Below, piece after piece: positions 51,949 through 60,646 of a stretch of 64,000 bases of DNA. Each line of letters starts with the position of its first letter. Within the stretch, counting starts at the first letter, position 1. Below the pieces are notes generated by a model. It searched no databases. It was not told where the DNA came from and saw only the letters and a program-made list of their open reading frames with translations. The position numbers and the translations under genes are program-made. This stretch comes from Swaminathania salitolerans (lineage in GTDB: Bacteria; Pseudomonadota; Alphaproteobacteria; Acetobacterales; Acetobacteraceae), in assembly GCF_025994315.1 (NCBI RefSeq), contig NZ_BAQE01000030.1. The stretch is one strand, 5' to 3'.

Positions 51949-54375
51949 GTGACTGCAAGAATGAGCTTTGCCTGGCATCCCGGGCTGGGGGGAATCGTGG
52001 GATGGTGTTTCCTCGCACTGGCCTCTCCGGTTCAGGCCGGGACGATGACGAAGGGAGCCGGCGCTTCTCCCGCGCAGGACGCCCCCGCCGCCCGGGGGCA
52101 TGAGCCCGGGAAACGCAAACGCATCACGACACGGAACAGCCCCCGGAACAGCACCGGGGACCGCGTCGGAGACCGCACCGGGAACCACGAAGAATCGCGC
52201 GATCGGAGACATGAAACGATCGATGTGCGCGCGCGTGCCTGGGAGAAGGGAAGTTATACCCTTTCCGAGACGCGCAGCTCGACGGGGCTGCCGCTCAGCC
52301 TGCGCGAAACGCCGCAGACGGTCACGGTGATCTCGCGCCAGCTGATGGACGACCAGCAGGTCAACACACTCGATGACGTGCTGGGGCTGACACCCGGAGT
52401 GACGTCCTTTGCCAATGACAATGCCGGTCGCACCACCTACCGGGCACGCGGCTTCGACATCACCAATTACAAGATCGACGGGATGCTCATCAATGCGACG
52501 ACCAGTTTCGGCGGCATAGGCAGCTCGATCAATACCGATCTGTACGAGAACGTACAGATCGTCAGGGGCGCGAACGGATTGCTCGGAGGAACGGGCGACC
52601 CATCCGCGACGATCTATCTCCAGCGCAAGGCGCCCATGAAGGATTTCACCGTCAATGGCCTTCTGCGTCTGGGCAACTGGAACGAGCGACGGGTCATGGC
52701 CGATGTCAACGCTCCCATCACGCGCTCGGGCTCCGTGCGCAGCCGCTATGTGTTCTCATGGGACGATACCGATACGTTCCGCGTGCGCGAGCACGTCAAC
52801 AGGCTCGGCGCCCTCGCGAATTACGCCGTCGATTTCTCCCGGCGCGATACCCTGCATTACGGGTTCCAGTACGAACGCACCCGCAATGACGGCGCGTCCT
52901 GGGGCTCCAACGTGCCGATCTGGTTTGCGGATGGCACGCCGGCCAAACTCCCGCGCAGCACCAACCCGGTCGCGAACTGGAGCACGACAATGCGCGACCA
53001 GTACACCGCCTTCGGCAATTACGATCACAGCTTCGGTGGGGAATGGCATCTCAAGATCGGGTATATGCGCACGGAAGGCAACTCGATCAGCAGTCTGGGG
53101 GTCGCGAAGGTCAATAACGCAGCCAGGAAAACAGGCGGCTATGCCGGTTTCTGGAACGAGGATGGATCGGGTGCCTATCTGAACGCGCTCCACGCGGAAT
53201 ATCACGATTCCCGTGACAATGCCGATATCCGGATCGGCGGTCCGTTCCATGCGCTGGGCCACACGCACCAGCTCGTATTCGGCTTCAGCGGCTACAACGA
53301 CACATTGACGACCTACAGTTTCAGCCATGCCAATGGCAATTGCAGCATCGCCGGGGTCGTGCCCTTCAATGCCTGTCAGTATCGTGCCACGGGGCTCCCG
53401 ATTGCCGACTGGCGCAGCTGGAACGGCGATTATCCCGGCTTCAGGACCCATCGCACGCGGGCCCGTCAGGTGGATGTCACCCGCAATTACGGGGCCTATG
53501 CCTCGGGCCGCTTCGTCCTCGCCAAGGGATTATCGGTCATTCTCGGGGGGCGCGTCAGTACCTATGAGGCCTATAGCGGCAGCTATACCCTGGCAAATGT
53601 GTATTCCGGTCAGAGCGGAAACGGCCGTCAGAACGGCGTTCTGACACCTTATGCCGGAGCGGTGTACGATCTGACCCGCAATCTTTCGGTCTATGGCAGC
53701 TATACGGATGTCTATACGCCGCAATCCCAGCTGCGCGACGCCAACAACCAGCCGCTTTCTCCCGTCATGGGCAAGAGCTACGAGACGGGACTCAAGGGCG
53801 CCTTCTATGGGGGACGCCTCAACACCAGTCTCGCATTCTATCTGAACCGGCAGGACAACGTTGCACAGGCCACGGGTGCCTCGAACCTCCAGACAGGAGA
53901 GGCGATCTATCGATCGATGAACGGGGTCAAGACAGAGGGCGTGGATTTCGACGCGTCAGGAGAAATCCTGCCGGGCTGGAACGTCCTTTTCGGATACAGC
54001 TATCTCAGCGAAGCGGGACTGAGCTATCGTCAGGACCCGCGTCATCTGGTCAGGCTCACGACGACCTATCATTTCCATGGGCGTCTGAAGAATCTCGTCA
54101 TCGGTGGCGGAGTATCGAGCCAGACCACGACACAATGGGCGACAAATCCCGGGAGACCGCTCGGAAACGGGAAATACGATTCCTCGAATCTCAACGTCAA
54201 CGGATATACACTCGTCAATCTGATGGCCCGTTATCGTCTGATGAAATGGCTCGATCTCACGGGCAACATCACCAATCTTACGAACAAGGGCTATGTGCGC
54301 CAGGCCGGCTTCTATGACGGCATGATCTACGGGCAGCCGCGCAGCTTCACCTTCACCCTGCGCGGTCATTACTGA
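51949..54375 (+). CDS. TonB-dependent siderophore receptor
   Basis: An 808-residue ferri-siderophore receptor of the FhuA/FpvA type. GTG at 51949 is preferred as the start because GAGG lies 7 bases upstream; an ATG four codons later is the alternative. A signal peptide ends near SPVQA, followed by a Pro/Arg/Asn-rich spacer of about 60 residues. The plug has LSLRETPQTVTVISRQLMDD, YRARGFDITNYKIDGMLI and ENVQIVRGANGLLGGTGDPSATI, and the barrel ends FTLRGHY. The Fur-like box upstream supports iron control. No siderophore synthesis genes are nearby. Confidence 0.92.
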   Translation: MTARMSFAWHPGLGGIVGWCFLALASPVQAGTMTKGAGASPAQDAPAARGHEPGKRKRITTRNSPRNSTGDRVGDRTGNHEESRDRRHETIDVRARAWEKGSYTLSETRSSTGLPLSLRETPQTVTVISRQLMDDQQVNTLDDVLGLTPGVTSFANDNAGRTTYRARGFDITNYKIDGMLINATTSFGGIGSSINTDLYENVQIVRGANGLLGGTGDPSATIYLQRKAPMKDFTVNGLLRLGNWNERRVMADVNAPITRSGSVRSRYVFSWDDTDTFRVREHVNRLGALANYAVDFSRRDTLHYGFQYERTRNDGASWGSNVPIWFADGTPAKLPRSTNPVANWSTTMRDQYTAFGNYDHSFGGEWHLKIGYMRTEGNSISSLGVAKVNNAARKTGGYAGFWNEDGSGAYLNALHAEYHDSRDNADIRIGGPFHALGHTHQLVFGFSGYNDTLTTYSFSHANGNCSIAGVVPFNACQYRATGLPIADWRSWNGDYPGFRTHRTRARQVDVTRNYGAYASGRFVLAKGLSVILGGRVSTYEAYSGSYTLANVYSGQSGNGRQNGVLTPYAGAVYDLTRNLSVYGSYTDVYTPQSQLRDANNQPLSPVMGKSYETGLKGAFYGGRLNTSLAFYLNRQDNVAQATGASNLQTGEAIYRSMNGVKTEGVDFDASGEILPGWNVLFGYSYLSEAGLSYRQDPRHLVRLTTTYHFHGRLKNLVIGGGVSSQTTTQWATNPGRPLGNGKYDSSNLNVNGYTLVNLMARYRLMKWLDLTGNITNLTNKGYVRQAGFYDGMIYGQPRSFTFTLRGHY

Positions 54376-54391
54376 TTACCTGTCCGGGCTG

Positions 54392-54435
54392 ATGCCTGTC
54401 TGGACTTATGCCTGTCTGGACTTATGCCTGTCTGG
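54392..54435 (+). repeat. Three tandem copies of a 16-base unit
   Basis: The unit ATGCCTGTCTGGACTT is present at 54392-54407 and 54408-54423, with a third truncated copy at 54424-54435. The third copy supplies the left arm of the neighbouring hairpin. Confidence 0.9.
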
Positions 54436-54465
54436 CCGTGCGCAAAAATGCACGCGGCCAGACAG
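54428..54465. terminator. Hairpin between the siderophore receptor and valS
   Basis: CTGTCTGGCC (54428-54437) pairs with GGCCAGACAG (54456-54465), continued by GTGC/GCAC with a two-base bulge. It sits between two convergent genes and probably ends both transcripts. Confidence 0.7.
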
Positions 54466-54479
54466 CGCGCCCGGGATCC

Positions 54480-57170
54480 TCAGGCTTCTGAAAGCCGCGA
54501 CAGGGCCGCCTGCAGGCGCTGCATGTCGTGGCTGAAACTACCAAGCCTCTCGCGGTTTTCCTCCACAACCTCCGGCTTCGCGCGGGCCACGAAATCCGCA
54601 TTGCCGAGTTTGCGTTCGACCTTGTCGATTTCCTTGCCGAGACGCTCGATCTCCTTGCCGAGACGCTGGATTTCCGCAGCGATATCGATCAGCCCCTCGA
54701 GCGGCAGAACGAGGGTTGCCTCGTCGATGACCGAAAGCGCTGCATTTCTCGGTGTCTCTCCCGCAAGCGCCGCCACGGAGTCAACGCGCGCCATGCGACC
54801 GATCACGCCCGCCCAGCGCCCGGCCCGGTCGAGCGTCTCGGCAGAAGCATCCCGGATCAGCACAGGCACCGTGCGCGCCGGAGGAATGTTCATTTCCGAG
54901 CGGATCGCACGGATCTCGCCGATCAGACGAATCAGCCAGTCGATCTCGCGCGACGCTTCGGCAGCATGAGAAAGCGGCGCCTCCTCCGGCCAGCGAGACT
55001 GCGCGACGCTGCCCCCGTAACCGAAAGCCTGCCACAATTCCTCTGTCACGAACGGGATGACTGGATGCATGACCTGCAGGATCAGCCCGAGGACATGAGC
55101 CGTAACCGCACGTATCTCCTCGCGCTCCGCTGAATCCGCCTCAGCCGAAAGGGCGGATTTCGCAAGCTCGAGATACCAGTCGCAAAAGACATTCCAGACG
55201 AACCGGTAACACGTCGCCGCATATTCGTCGAAGCGATAGGCGTCGAGCGCGTCCTTCGCAGCCTTCACTGCGCCGGCGGCCTCGTCGAGTATCCAGCGCC
55301 CCAGCACGCTGCGCACGCAGGCGGGATCGAACCCCTCGACCGGTCGCACGGCGTTCATCTCGCAGAACCGCGCGGCATTCCATATCTTGGTGATGAAGGT
55401 CCGATAATCCTCAACGCGCTTGCGTCCGAACTTGATGTCGCGACCGGGCCCGGTCAGGGCGCAGATCGCCATGCGGGTCGCGTCGGCACCGAATTCCGCA
55501 ACCAGCTCGAGCGGATCGAGACCGTTCCCCTTGCTCTTGGACATCTTCTGCCCGCGCTCGTCCCGGACCAGCCCGTGGATGAGAACCGTCCTGAACGGGA
55601 CATCGTCCATGAAGTGGAGCCCCATCATCATCATGCGGGCGACCCAGAAGAAGATGATGTCGAACCCGGTCACGAGAACGCTCGTGGGGTAGTATCGGGC
55701 AAGCTCGCTCGTCTTCTCGGGCCAGCCGAGCGTCGAGAACGGCCAGAGTGCGGAACTGAACCATGTGTCGAGCACATCTTCGTCCCGCGTGAGGGTCACA
55801 TCGGCACCGAACCGGGCACGCGCCTCCTCAAGTGCCCCGGCCTCGTCATGAGCGACGAAAACACTGCCTTCCGGACCGTACCAGGCCGGAATGCGGTGCC
55901 CCCACCAGAGCTGACGGCTGATGCACCAGGGCTGGATGTCCCGCATCCAGGCAAAGAACGTGTTCTCCCACTGGCGCGGTTCGAATCGAATGCGCTCCGA
56001 TTCGACCGCCTCGATCGCGGGTCCGGCGAGCGTGGCCGCGTCGCAATACCACTGCTCGGTCAGGCGCGGCTCCACGATGGCGCCCCCGCGCTCGGCATGA
56101 GGGACCTGGAGCGTATGAGGCTCGATCTTCTCGATGAGGTCGAGACGCTCGAGCTCCGCGACAATCGTCTTGCGTGCCTCGAGGCGATCCATGCCGCTCA
56201 GGGATTCGACGAAAGCCTTGCTGGCGAGACCCTCGATATCGCGCATTTCGCCCGAAATCTCGTCCAGACAGATGGCCGCACCGGCATCGAGGATCGAGGG
56301 CATCGGAAGATCGTGACGCTTGCCGACCTCGAAATCGTTGAAATCATGAGCCGGTGTGATCTTTACGGCACCGCTTCCCTTCTCGGGATCGGAATAGCTG
56401 TCGGCAACGATCGGGATCCGACGTCCCGTAAGCGGGAGGGTGACACTCAGACCCACAAGCCCCGTATAACGCTCATCCTCGGGGTGAACCGCAACGGCGG
56501 TGTCTCCGAGCATCGTTTCGGGCCGGGTCGTTCCGACAACGATCGTGCTTCCATCCTCGACGGGATAGCGGAGATACCACATCGAGCCCCTGGTCTCACG
56601 GTTCTCCACCTCGAGATCCGAGATTGCCGAGCGGAAGGCCGGATCCCAGTTCACGAGGCGCTTGGCCCGATAGATCAGCCCCTGACGATACAGCGTGACG
56701 AAGACCTCGCGCACGGCGCGCGAAAGGCCCTCATCCATCGTGAAACGCTCGCGCTCCCAGTCGGCCGAGGCTCCGAGACGTCTGAGCTGGGTGATGATCT
56801 GGCCGCCCGACTGTGCTTTCCAGTCCCATACCCTGTCGAGAAAGGCCTCGCGACCCATCGCCTTGCGGTCGAGCCCTTCGCGGTCCAGCACGCGCTCGAC
56901 GACCATCTGAGTCGCGATTCCGGCATGATCCGTGCCGGGCTGCCAGAGCACATTGCGCCCCTCGAGGCGTTTCCAGCGGATCAGTATGTCCTGGAGCACG
57001 AAATCGAGCGCGTGACCGAAATGCAGGGTGCCCGTGACGTTCGGCGGAGGGAACATGATGGAGAACGGCGCGCCCGGAGCATCGGGATCGGCCCGGAAGA
57101 GACCTGCCGCCTCCCACTGTGCATAAAGGCGGGCCTCGCACGAAGCGGGATCGAAGGACTTCTCGAGCAT
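54480..57170 (-). CDS. valS: Valyl-tRNA synthetase
   Basis: Charges tRNA-Val; 896 residues from MLEKSFDPASCEARLY, with AGGAAG just upstream of this ATG. The class I motifs are PPPNVTGTLHFGHAL (HIGH form) and KMSKSKGN. The editing domain (TTRPETMLGDTAVAVHPED) and the C-terminal coiled-coil arm (about 830-896, GKEIERLGKEIDKVERKL) are intact. Confidence 0.97.
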   Translation of the reverse strand: MLEKSFDPASCEARLYAQWEAAGLFRADPDAPGAPFSIMFPPPNVTGTLHFGHALDFVLQDILIRWKRLEGRNVLWQPGTDHAGIATQMVVERVLDREGLDRKAMGREAFLDRVWDWKAQSGGQIITQLRRLGASADWERERFTMDEGLSRAVREVFVTLYRQGLIYRAKRLVNWDPAFRSAISDLEVENRETRGSMWYLRYPVEDGSTIVVGTTRPETMLGDTAVAVHPEDERYTGLVGLSVTLPLTGRRIPIVADSYSDPEKGSGAVKITPAHDFNDFEVGKRHDLPMPSILDAGAAICLDEISGEMRDIEGLASKAFVESLSGMDRLEARKTIVAELERLDLIEKIEPHTLQVPHAERGGAIVEPRLTEQWYCDAATLAGPAIEAVESERIRFEPRQWENTFFAWMRDIQPWCISRQLWWGHRIPAWYGPEGSVFVAHDEAGALEEARARFGADVTLTRDEDVLDTWFSSALWPFSTLGWPEKTSELARYYPTSVLVTGFDIIFFWVARMMMMGLHFMDDVPFRTVLIHGLVRDERGQKMSKSKGNGLDPLELVAEFGADATRMAICALTGPGRDIKFGRKRVEDYRTFITKIWNAARFCEMNAVRPVEGFDPACVRSVLGRWILDEAAGAVKAAKDALDAYRFDEYAATCYRFVWNVFCDWYLELAKSALSAEADSAEREEIRAVTAHVLGLILQVMHPVIPFVTEELWQAFGYGGSVAQSRWPEEAPLSHAAEASREIDWLIRLIGEIRAIRSEMNIPPARTVPVLIRDASAETLDRAGRWAGVIGRMARVDSVAALAGETPRNAALSVIDEATLVLPLEGLIDIAAEIQRLGKEIERLGKEIDKVERKLGNADFVARAKPEVVEENRERLGSFSHDMQRLQAALSRLSEA

Positions 57171-57299
57171 TGTCTTCCTGTCACTCTGGCGGCCCTGCCC
57201 CGCAGGACGGGACGGGCACGCTCCATTTCCGTTATCGAACCATGCGTATGGCCAGAGGAAGACCAAGTTTCAAGACCGGAAAACCCGGCCCCTGCCCGT

Positions 57300-58769
57300 T
57301 CAGCGGCCCGGCTGTCCGACTGCGTAGTCGCTGATCCCCCACAGCCGGTCCTTGACCGCCTTGTAATAGGCCTTGTCGTCATAGATCGGCACGTTCAGCT
57401 TGAGATCTGCCGCGGTAAGACGCCCCATCGCCGCCGCCACCGCATAGGATGACTGGACGAGACCGCTGAGATTCTGGATCAGGGCGGTCTGGGCCGAAAG
57501 CAGGGTCTGTTGCTGCTGGAGCACCTCGAGCGTCGTGCTCGTGCCGACGATGGCCTGACGCTCCACGCCATCGAGAGCCACCACGTTGGCCGCGATCGCC
57601 ATGCGGTTGCTCGAGATGGAGTCGTGATAGGAGTGGAATTGCTGCCAGTTCGACGCTGCCGCCTGCGTGGCGGTGCGCCGCGCGACATCGACCGCGCGAC
57701 GGGCGGCAAGATATTGCTGACGTGCCTGACGGATTGCGGCATATTCCGAACCGCCCTGATAGATCGGAACGTCGAAATTGACCGTGCCGTATTTGTTGTC
57801 GGTCACCATGCGGCCATAGCCCTGGTTCTTGACATAGGAATAGCCGAGGGTCGCGGAGATCTTCGGCAGGATGGCCGCCATCTGGACCGAGAAATTGTCT
57901 TTCTGCGCTGACGCCTGGAACAGGGCGCTGATTACCGACGGATTGTTGCGTGATGCTTCCTCGACGGCGTGCTTGACATCCTTGACCGGCAGAACCAGCG
58001 GCTGCGGCGCCACCAGATTGGGCGCTGCCGGCACGCCCACGACCTGAAGATAGGTCGCCTGCGCAGCACGGAGCGTGCCCTCTCCCTGCTGCCGCGACGC
58101 TCTTGCCGTTGCAAGCGCCGCTTGCGCCTGAGCGACATCGGTCCGGGTGATCTCGCCTTGCTGGAAACGATCCTGCGTTGCCTTGAGCTGCTCTTCCAGA
58201 ACATGTTCGTTGTTGATGTTGATCTGCAGGAGCTGCTCGGTCCGGACGACGCCGAGATAGGCGTTGACCACATCGGTGAAGACATCCTGCTCTGTCGCGA
58301 TCAGCTGAGCACGTTCGGCCATGACCGTATTCACGGCCTGATGCGTCTGCGACGTCGTTCTCCCGCCCGAATAGAGCGGCTGGTTAATGGTGACACCGCC
58401 CTGATAGCCGGGAGTCGCATACTGGCGGCTATAGGCAGGCGTGCCGAAAGGGGAGCCGGGCTGCGCACTCTGGGCTCCGTAGGCATTGATGCCCTGATAA
58501 TAACTCAGTCCGAACTGGCCGCGAATGGTGGGACGCCACCCGGCGAGGGCCGTGGGAACCTGTTCATCCGCCGCGCGCAGACGCGCCCTCTGCTGCTGCA
58601 GGCTCGGATTCGTCAGATAAGCCGTTGCGAGCGCTTCCTGAAGGGTATGGGGAATGAACTCGGGCGAGCCTTTCCCGTCATAGCTCTGGGCAAGCACAGT
58701 CGAACCATTGAGGAGCATGACGGCTCCGACGCTGAATGAAGTATAGATCTTCAGCTGATCCCGTTTCAT
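57300..58769 (-). CDS. TolC-family outer membrane efflux protein
   Basis: A 489-residue outer membrane channel for type I secretion or drug efflux. The start at 58769 (MKRDQLKIYTSFSVGA) has GAAAGGG upstream and gives a signal peptide ending near VLAQS. Two OEP repeats are seen (HTLQEALATAYLTNPSLQQQ and EASRNNPSVISALFQA), with GGVTINQPLYSGG and the VLQQQQTLLSAQTALIQNLS helix pattern. It follows valS divergently in function but on the same strand. Its inner-membrane partners are not in the window. Confidence 0.92.
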   Translation of the reverse strand: MKRDQLKIYTSFSVGAVMLLNGSTVLAQSYDGKGSPEFIPHTLQEALATAYLTNPSLQQQRARLRAADEQVPTALAGWRPTIRGQFGLSYYQGINAYGAQSAQPGSPFGTPAYSRQYATPGYQGGVTINQPLYSGGRTTSQTHQAVNTVMAERAQLIATEQDVFTDVVNAYLGVVRTEQLLQININNEHVLEEQLKATQDRFQQGEITRTDVAQAQAALATARASRQQGEGTLRAAQATYLQVVGVPAAPNLVAPQPLVLPVKDVKHAVEEASRNNPSVISALFQASAQKDNFSVQMAAILPKISATLGYSYVKNQGYGRMVTDNKYGTVNFDVPIYQGGSEYAAIRQARQQYLAARRAVDVARRTATQAAASNWQQFHSYHDSISSNRMAIAANVVALDGVERQAIVGTSTTLEVLQQQQTLLSAQTALIQNLSGLVQSSYAVAAAMGRLTAADLKLNVPIYDDKAYYKAVKDRLWGISDYAVGQPGR

Positions 58770-58916
58770 GGAAGCCCTTTCGAATGTCGGCTGTGCTGCA
58801 GCGTGACGCACTACGTTCGATCTGCCTGTTTAAGGATATCCGTCTCCGTTTCTATGCCATATTCCGGCCGGTGCGGAAATTTCTTCTTATTTCCCTTTTT
58901 TCATCCCCCCACCCTC

Positions 58917-58945
58917 TTGACCGGAAAGCCTTGGAAAGGGATATA
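58917..58945 (+). promoter_or_regulatory. Promoter of tRNA-Cys
   Basis: TTGACC at 58917-58922 and GATATA at 58940-58945 are separated by 17 bases. The predicted start of transcription lies about 10 bases before the mature tRNA 5' end. Confidence 0.6.
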
Positions 58946-58961
58946 GCCGACAGCACCAGCC

Positions 58962-59035
58962 GGTCCGGTGGCAGAATGGTGATGCAGCGGACTGCAAATC
59001 CGCGTACGTGGGTTCGATTCCCGCCCGGACCTCCA
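58962..59035 (+). tRNA. trnC: tRNA-Cys (anticodon GCA)
   Basis: A 74-base tRNA with acceptor stem GGTCCGG/CCGGACC, anticodon stem GCGGA/TCCGC, loop CTGCAAA with anticodon GCA at 58994-58996, the TTCGATT T-loop, and an encoded CCA end (59033-59035). It is the only tRNA gene seen in the window. Confidence 0.97.
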
Positions 59036-59077
59036 GACTTCATGATCTGAGCCTGTCTCTGGCATGTGCGCCTTTCA

Positions 59078-59128
59078 CCAGAACCCGACGGTTTTCTCTA
59101 CGGATTTCGCGCGATTCCAGAACCCGAC
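59078..59128 (+). repeat. 12-base direct repeat downstream of tRNA-Cys
   Basis: CCAGAACCCGAC occurs at 59078-59089 and 59117-59128. It is not a copy of the tRNA 3' end. Its role, if any, is unknown. Confidence 0.5.
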
Positions 59129-59203
59129 AGGCATGTCCTGCGCGCAAGGGAGGCAGGGGGTGTCCCACAGGCTCTGTCTCGCATCCCTGTCTAGGGATGG
59201 ATG

Positions 59204-59518
59204 TCAGGTGGCGAATTTCATCAGCCCTATGCCGGTCAGGATGAGCAGGGCCGCGCCGAGCCGCCCCGGGCTGAGTTCCTCACCCAGCCATATGATGCCG
59301 ACGAGGAACGCGCCGACAGCGCCTATACCCGTCCAGACCGTGTAGGCGGTTCCGAGCGGAAGGGTTTTCATGGACCAGGAGAGCAGGAACCCGCTCAGGA
59401 TCATTGTGACGATCGAGATGAGCCCCGGCCAGAACCGCGTGAATCCCGCCGATTGTTTCATCGACGTCGCCCAGACGACCTCACAGAGACCAGCGATGAG
59501 TAAAACGATCCAGGGCAT
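59204..59518 (-). CDS. gdx: SMR-family exporter of the Gdx/SugE (guanidinium) type
   Basis: A 104-residue four-helix transporter. The start at MPWIVLLIAGLCEVVWATS has GGAGG/GAGAGGG upstream. The essential membrane glutamate is in GLCEVVWA, and MKQSAGF and PLGTAYTVWTGIGAVGAFL are typical of the SugE/Gdx branch rather than the EmrE branch. Known Gdx proteins export guanidinium. A CCGGG-ACGG-CCCGG hairpin lies upstream in the leader. Confidence 0.85.
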   Translation of the reverse strand: MPWIVLLIAGLCEVVWATSMKQSAGFTRFWPGLISIVTMILSGFLLSWSMKTLPLGTAYTVWTGIGAVGAFLVGIIWLGEELSPGRLGAALLILTGIGLMKFAT

Positions 59519-59566
59519 GGCCCTCTCCTCCCTCAGGACAGACACGGTCAGTCAAGACTGAATGCC

Positions 59567-59580
59567 GGGCCGTCCCGGTC
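59567..59580 (-). promoter_or_regulatory. ACGG-loop hairpin in the gdx leader (possible half of a guanidine-II riboswitch)
   Basis: On the minus strand CCGGG-ACGG-CCCGG forms a 5-base-pair hairpin with an ACGG loop about 50 bases upstream of the gdx start. Guanidine-II (mini-ykkC) riboswitches consist of two such ACGR-loop hairpins. Only one is visible here, so this is a partial match and may be chance in GC-rich DNA. Confidence 0.2.
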
Positions 59581-59693
59581 TTGAAATCCCGATTGGGGCA
59601 GGAACGTCGTCATGCTGCGGGCCACCATAGACGCAACGTCCAGGGCCGTAAATTCCAGCTGGAAACTTATCGTCATTCTGTGCTAGAACTCTG

Positions 59694-59708
59694 GAACAAT
59701 ACAAGAAC
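59694..59708 (+). promoter_or_regulatory. SOS (LexA) box upstream of the lysis cassette
   Basis: GAACAATACAAGAAC is a perfect GAAC-N7-GAAC element, the same form as the box in the lexA promoter of this window. It lies between the divergent gdx gene and the plus-strand lysis cassette, so direction of control is inferred from the cassette's nature. No clear -35/-10 pair was recognised around it. Confidence 0.6.
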
Positions 59709-59715
59709 GACGGTC

Positions 59716-59838
59716 ATGGGGCAGCATCCACTTTCTGGCGCTACGCGACGCCTTGCGGTCGGCCCGGGATCGCGCCCGGTTCCCGTATTCCTGCATGGCG
59801 CCCATCGCGTCTTCCCCGACAGGTATTGTCCCTCCTGA
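59716..59838 (+). CDS. Possible 40-residue leader ORF after the SOS box
   Basis: A short frame starting MGQHPLSGATRRLAVGPG, just 7 bases after the SOS box. It has no strong ribosome site and resembles no known family. It may be only the untranslated leader of the cassette. Confidence 0.2.
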   Translation: MGQHPLSGATRRLAVGPGSRPVPVFLHGAHRVFPDRYCPS

Positions 59839-59931
59839 TCCCGCATGCAGCCCAGGCTGCGATTCCGGAACGAAACGGAGGGCGATCGTCACCCGCCATC
59901 GCTGCGGGACTTTCCTTCCGGAGATCACATC

Positions 59932-60192
59932 ATGACATGGCGAACGCGCGCCAATATCCTGCGCCCCGCAGCGGGACGGCAGATCCTGCCTGCTATCCGA
60001 TTGTCGGCCGGACCGGGCCTTTCCGGTTCTTCCTCATCCCCGCCGGGCGATAGGGGCGCCGAAAGCCTCGATCTCGACAGTCTGCTGGCCCAGGGCGACC
60101 ACATTTTCGACTTTCCGATGGGCATTACGGCCCCGGGAAGTGGCACATCCATTCATCGGGATACAGACCGTTCGGATACGGGGCGGCGATGA
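59932..60192 (+). CDS. Small hypothetical protein at the head of the lysis cassette
   Basis: An 86-residue frame starting MTWRTRANILRPAAGRQILP with GGAG 8 bases upstream. It is rich in Arg, Gly, Ser and Asp, has no membrane segment, and matches no family I know. It lies between the SOS box and the coiled-coil membrane protein gene. The ribosome site supports it, but it is not certain that it is a gene. Confidence 0.4.
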   Translation: MTWRTRANILRPAAGRQILPAIRLSAGPGLSGSSSSPPGDRGAESLDLDSLLAQGDHIFDFPMGITAPGSGTSIHRDTDRSDTGRR

Positions 60193-60279
60193 GAGATCGC
60201 GACAGGAACGGGAAATCGCATCCCTCCGGGAGAGCCCGAACGAAGCGCAAACCCCACCGGGAGAGGGAAACACGTCATC

Positions 60280-60558
60280 ATGTCTGATCCCTTGCAGCCG
60301 CAGCCCTGGTGGGTGGCGGTCGCCGGTACACTCCTTTTCACCGTGCGCTGGCTCATCGGCGTAGGAGCATCGAGTGCGAGAGCCACCATCGAAGCCCAGA
60401 AGGAGGATCTCGCCCGTCTCAACGCCCGTGTCGACAAGCTGGAGGAACGCGAGGAGGATTATCTCGCGCTGATCGAGGAATTGCGGAGGCAAAACGCGAT
60501 GCTGCGCGAGGCGCTTGGGCGTGCGGAACGCGCCATGGTCGAACAGGCCGCAGACTGA
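60280..60558 (+). CDS. Small membrane protein with coiled coil, spanin (Rz)-like layout
   Basis: A 92-residue protein with one membrane segment (about 9-28, WWVAVAGTLLFTVRWLIGVG) followed by a long charged coiled coil (about 38-88, LARLNARVDKLEEREED). GGGAGAGGG lies upstream of the ATG. The layout fits an inner-membrane spanin (Rz), and its place before an endolysin supports that, but no overlapping Rz1 lipoprotein is visible. Other roles for a small membrane coiled coil are possible. Confidence 0.6.
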   Translation: MSDPLQPQPWWVAVAGTLLFTVRWLIGVGASSARATIEAQKEDLARLNARVDKLEEREEDYLALIEELRRQNAMLREALGRAERAMVEQAAD

Positions 60559-60597
60559 TGCAGGCGCGCATTTGCCGCGCCTATGCCCTCCCGAAAA

Positions 60598-60627
60598 CGA
60601 TCGGGAACACGATCGGGAACACGATCG
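60598..60627 (+). repeat. 12-base tandem repeat before the endolysin gene
   Basis: CGATCGGGAACA is repeated at 60598-60609 and 60610-60621 and followed by a partial third copy. It lies in the gap between the coiled-coil protein and the endolysin. The spacing of the GAAC elements is 8, not 7, so it is not a LexA box. Confidence 0.75.
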
Positions 60628-60646
60628 ATCCGGAAAGAGAGAAAAA

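Noticed and set aside
60598..60627. GAAC repeats before the endolysin as a LexA box
   Set aside because: Spacing is 8 bases and it is explained by a 12-base tandem repeat.
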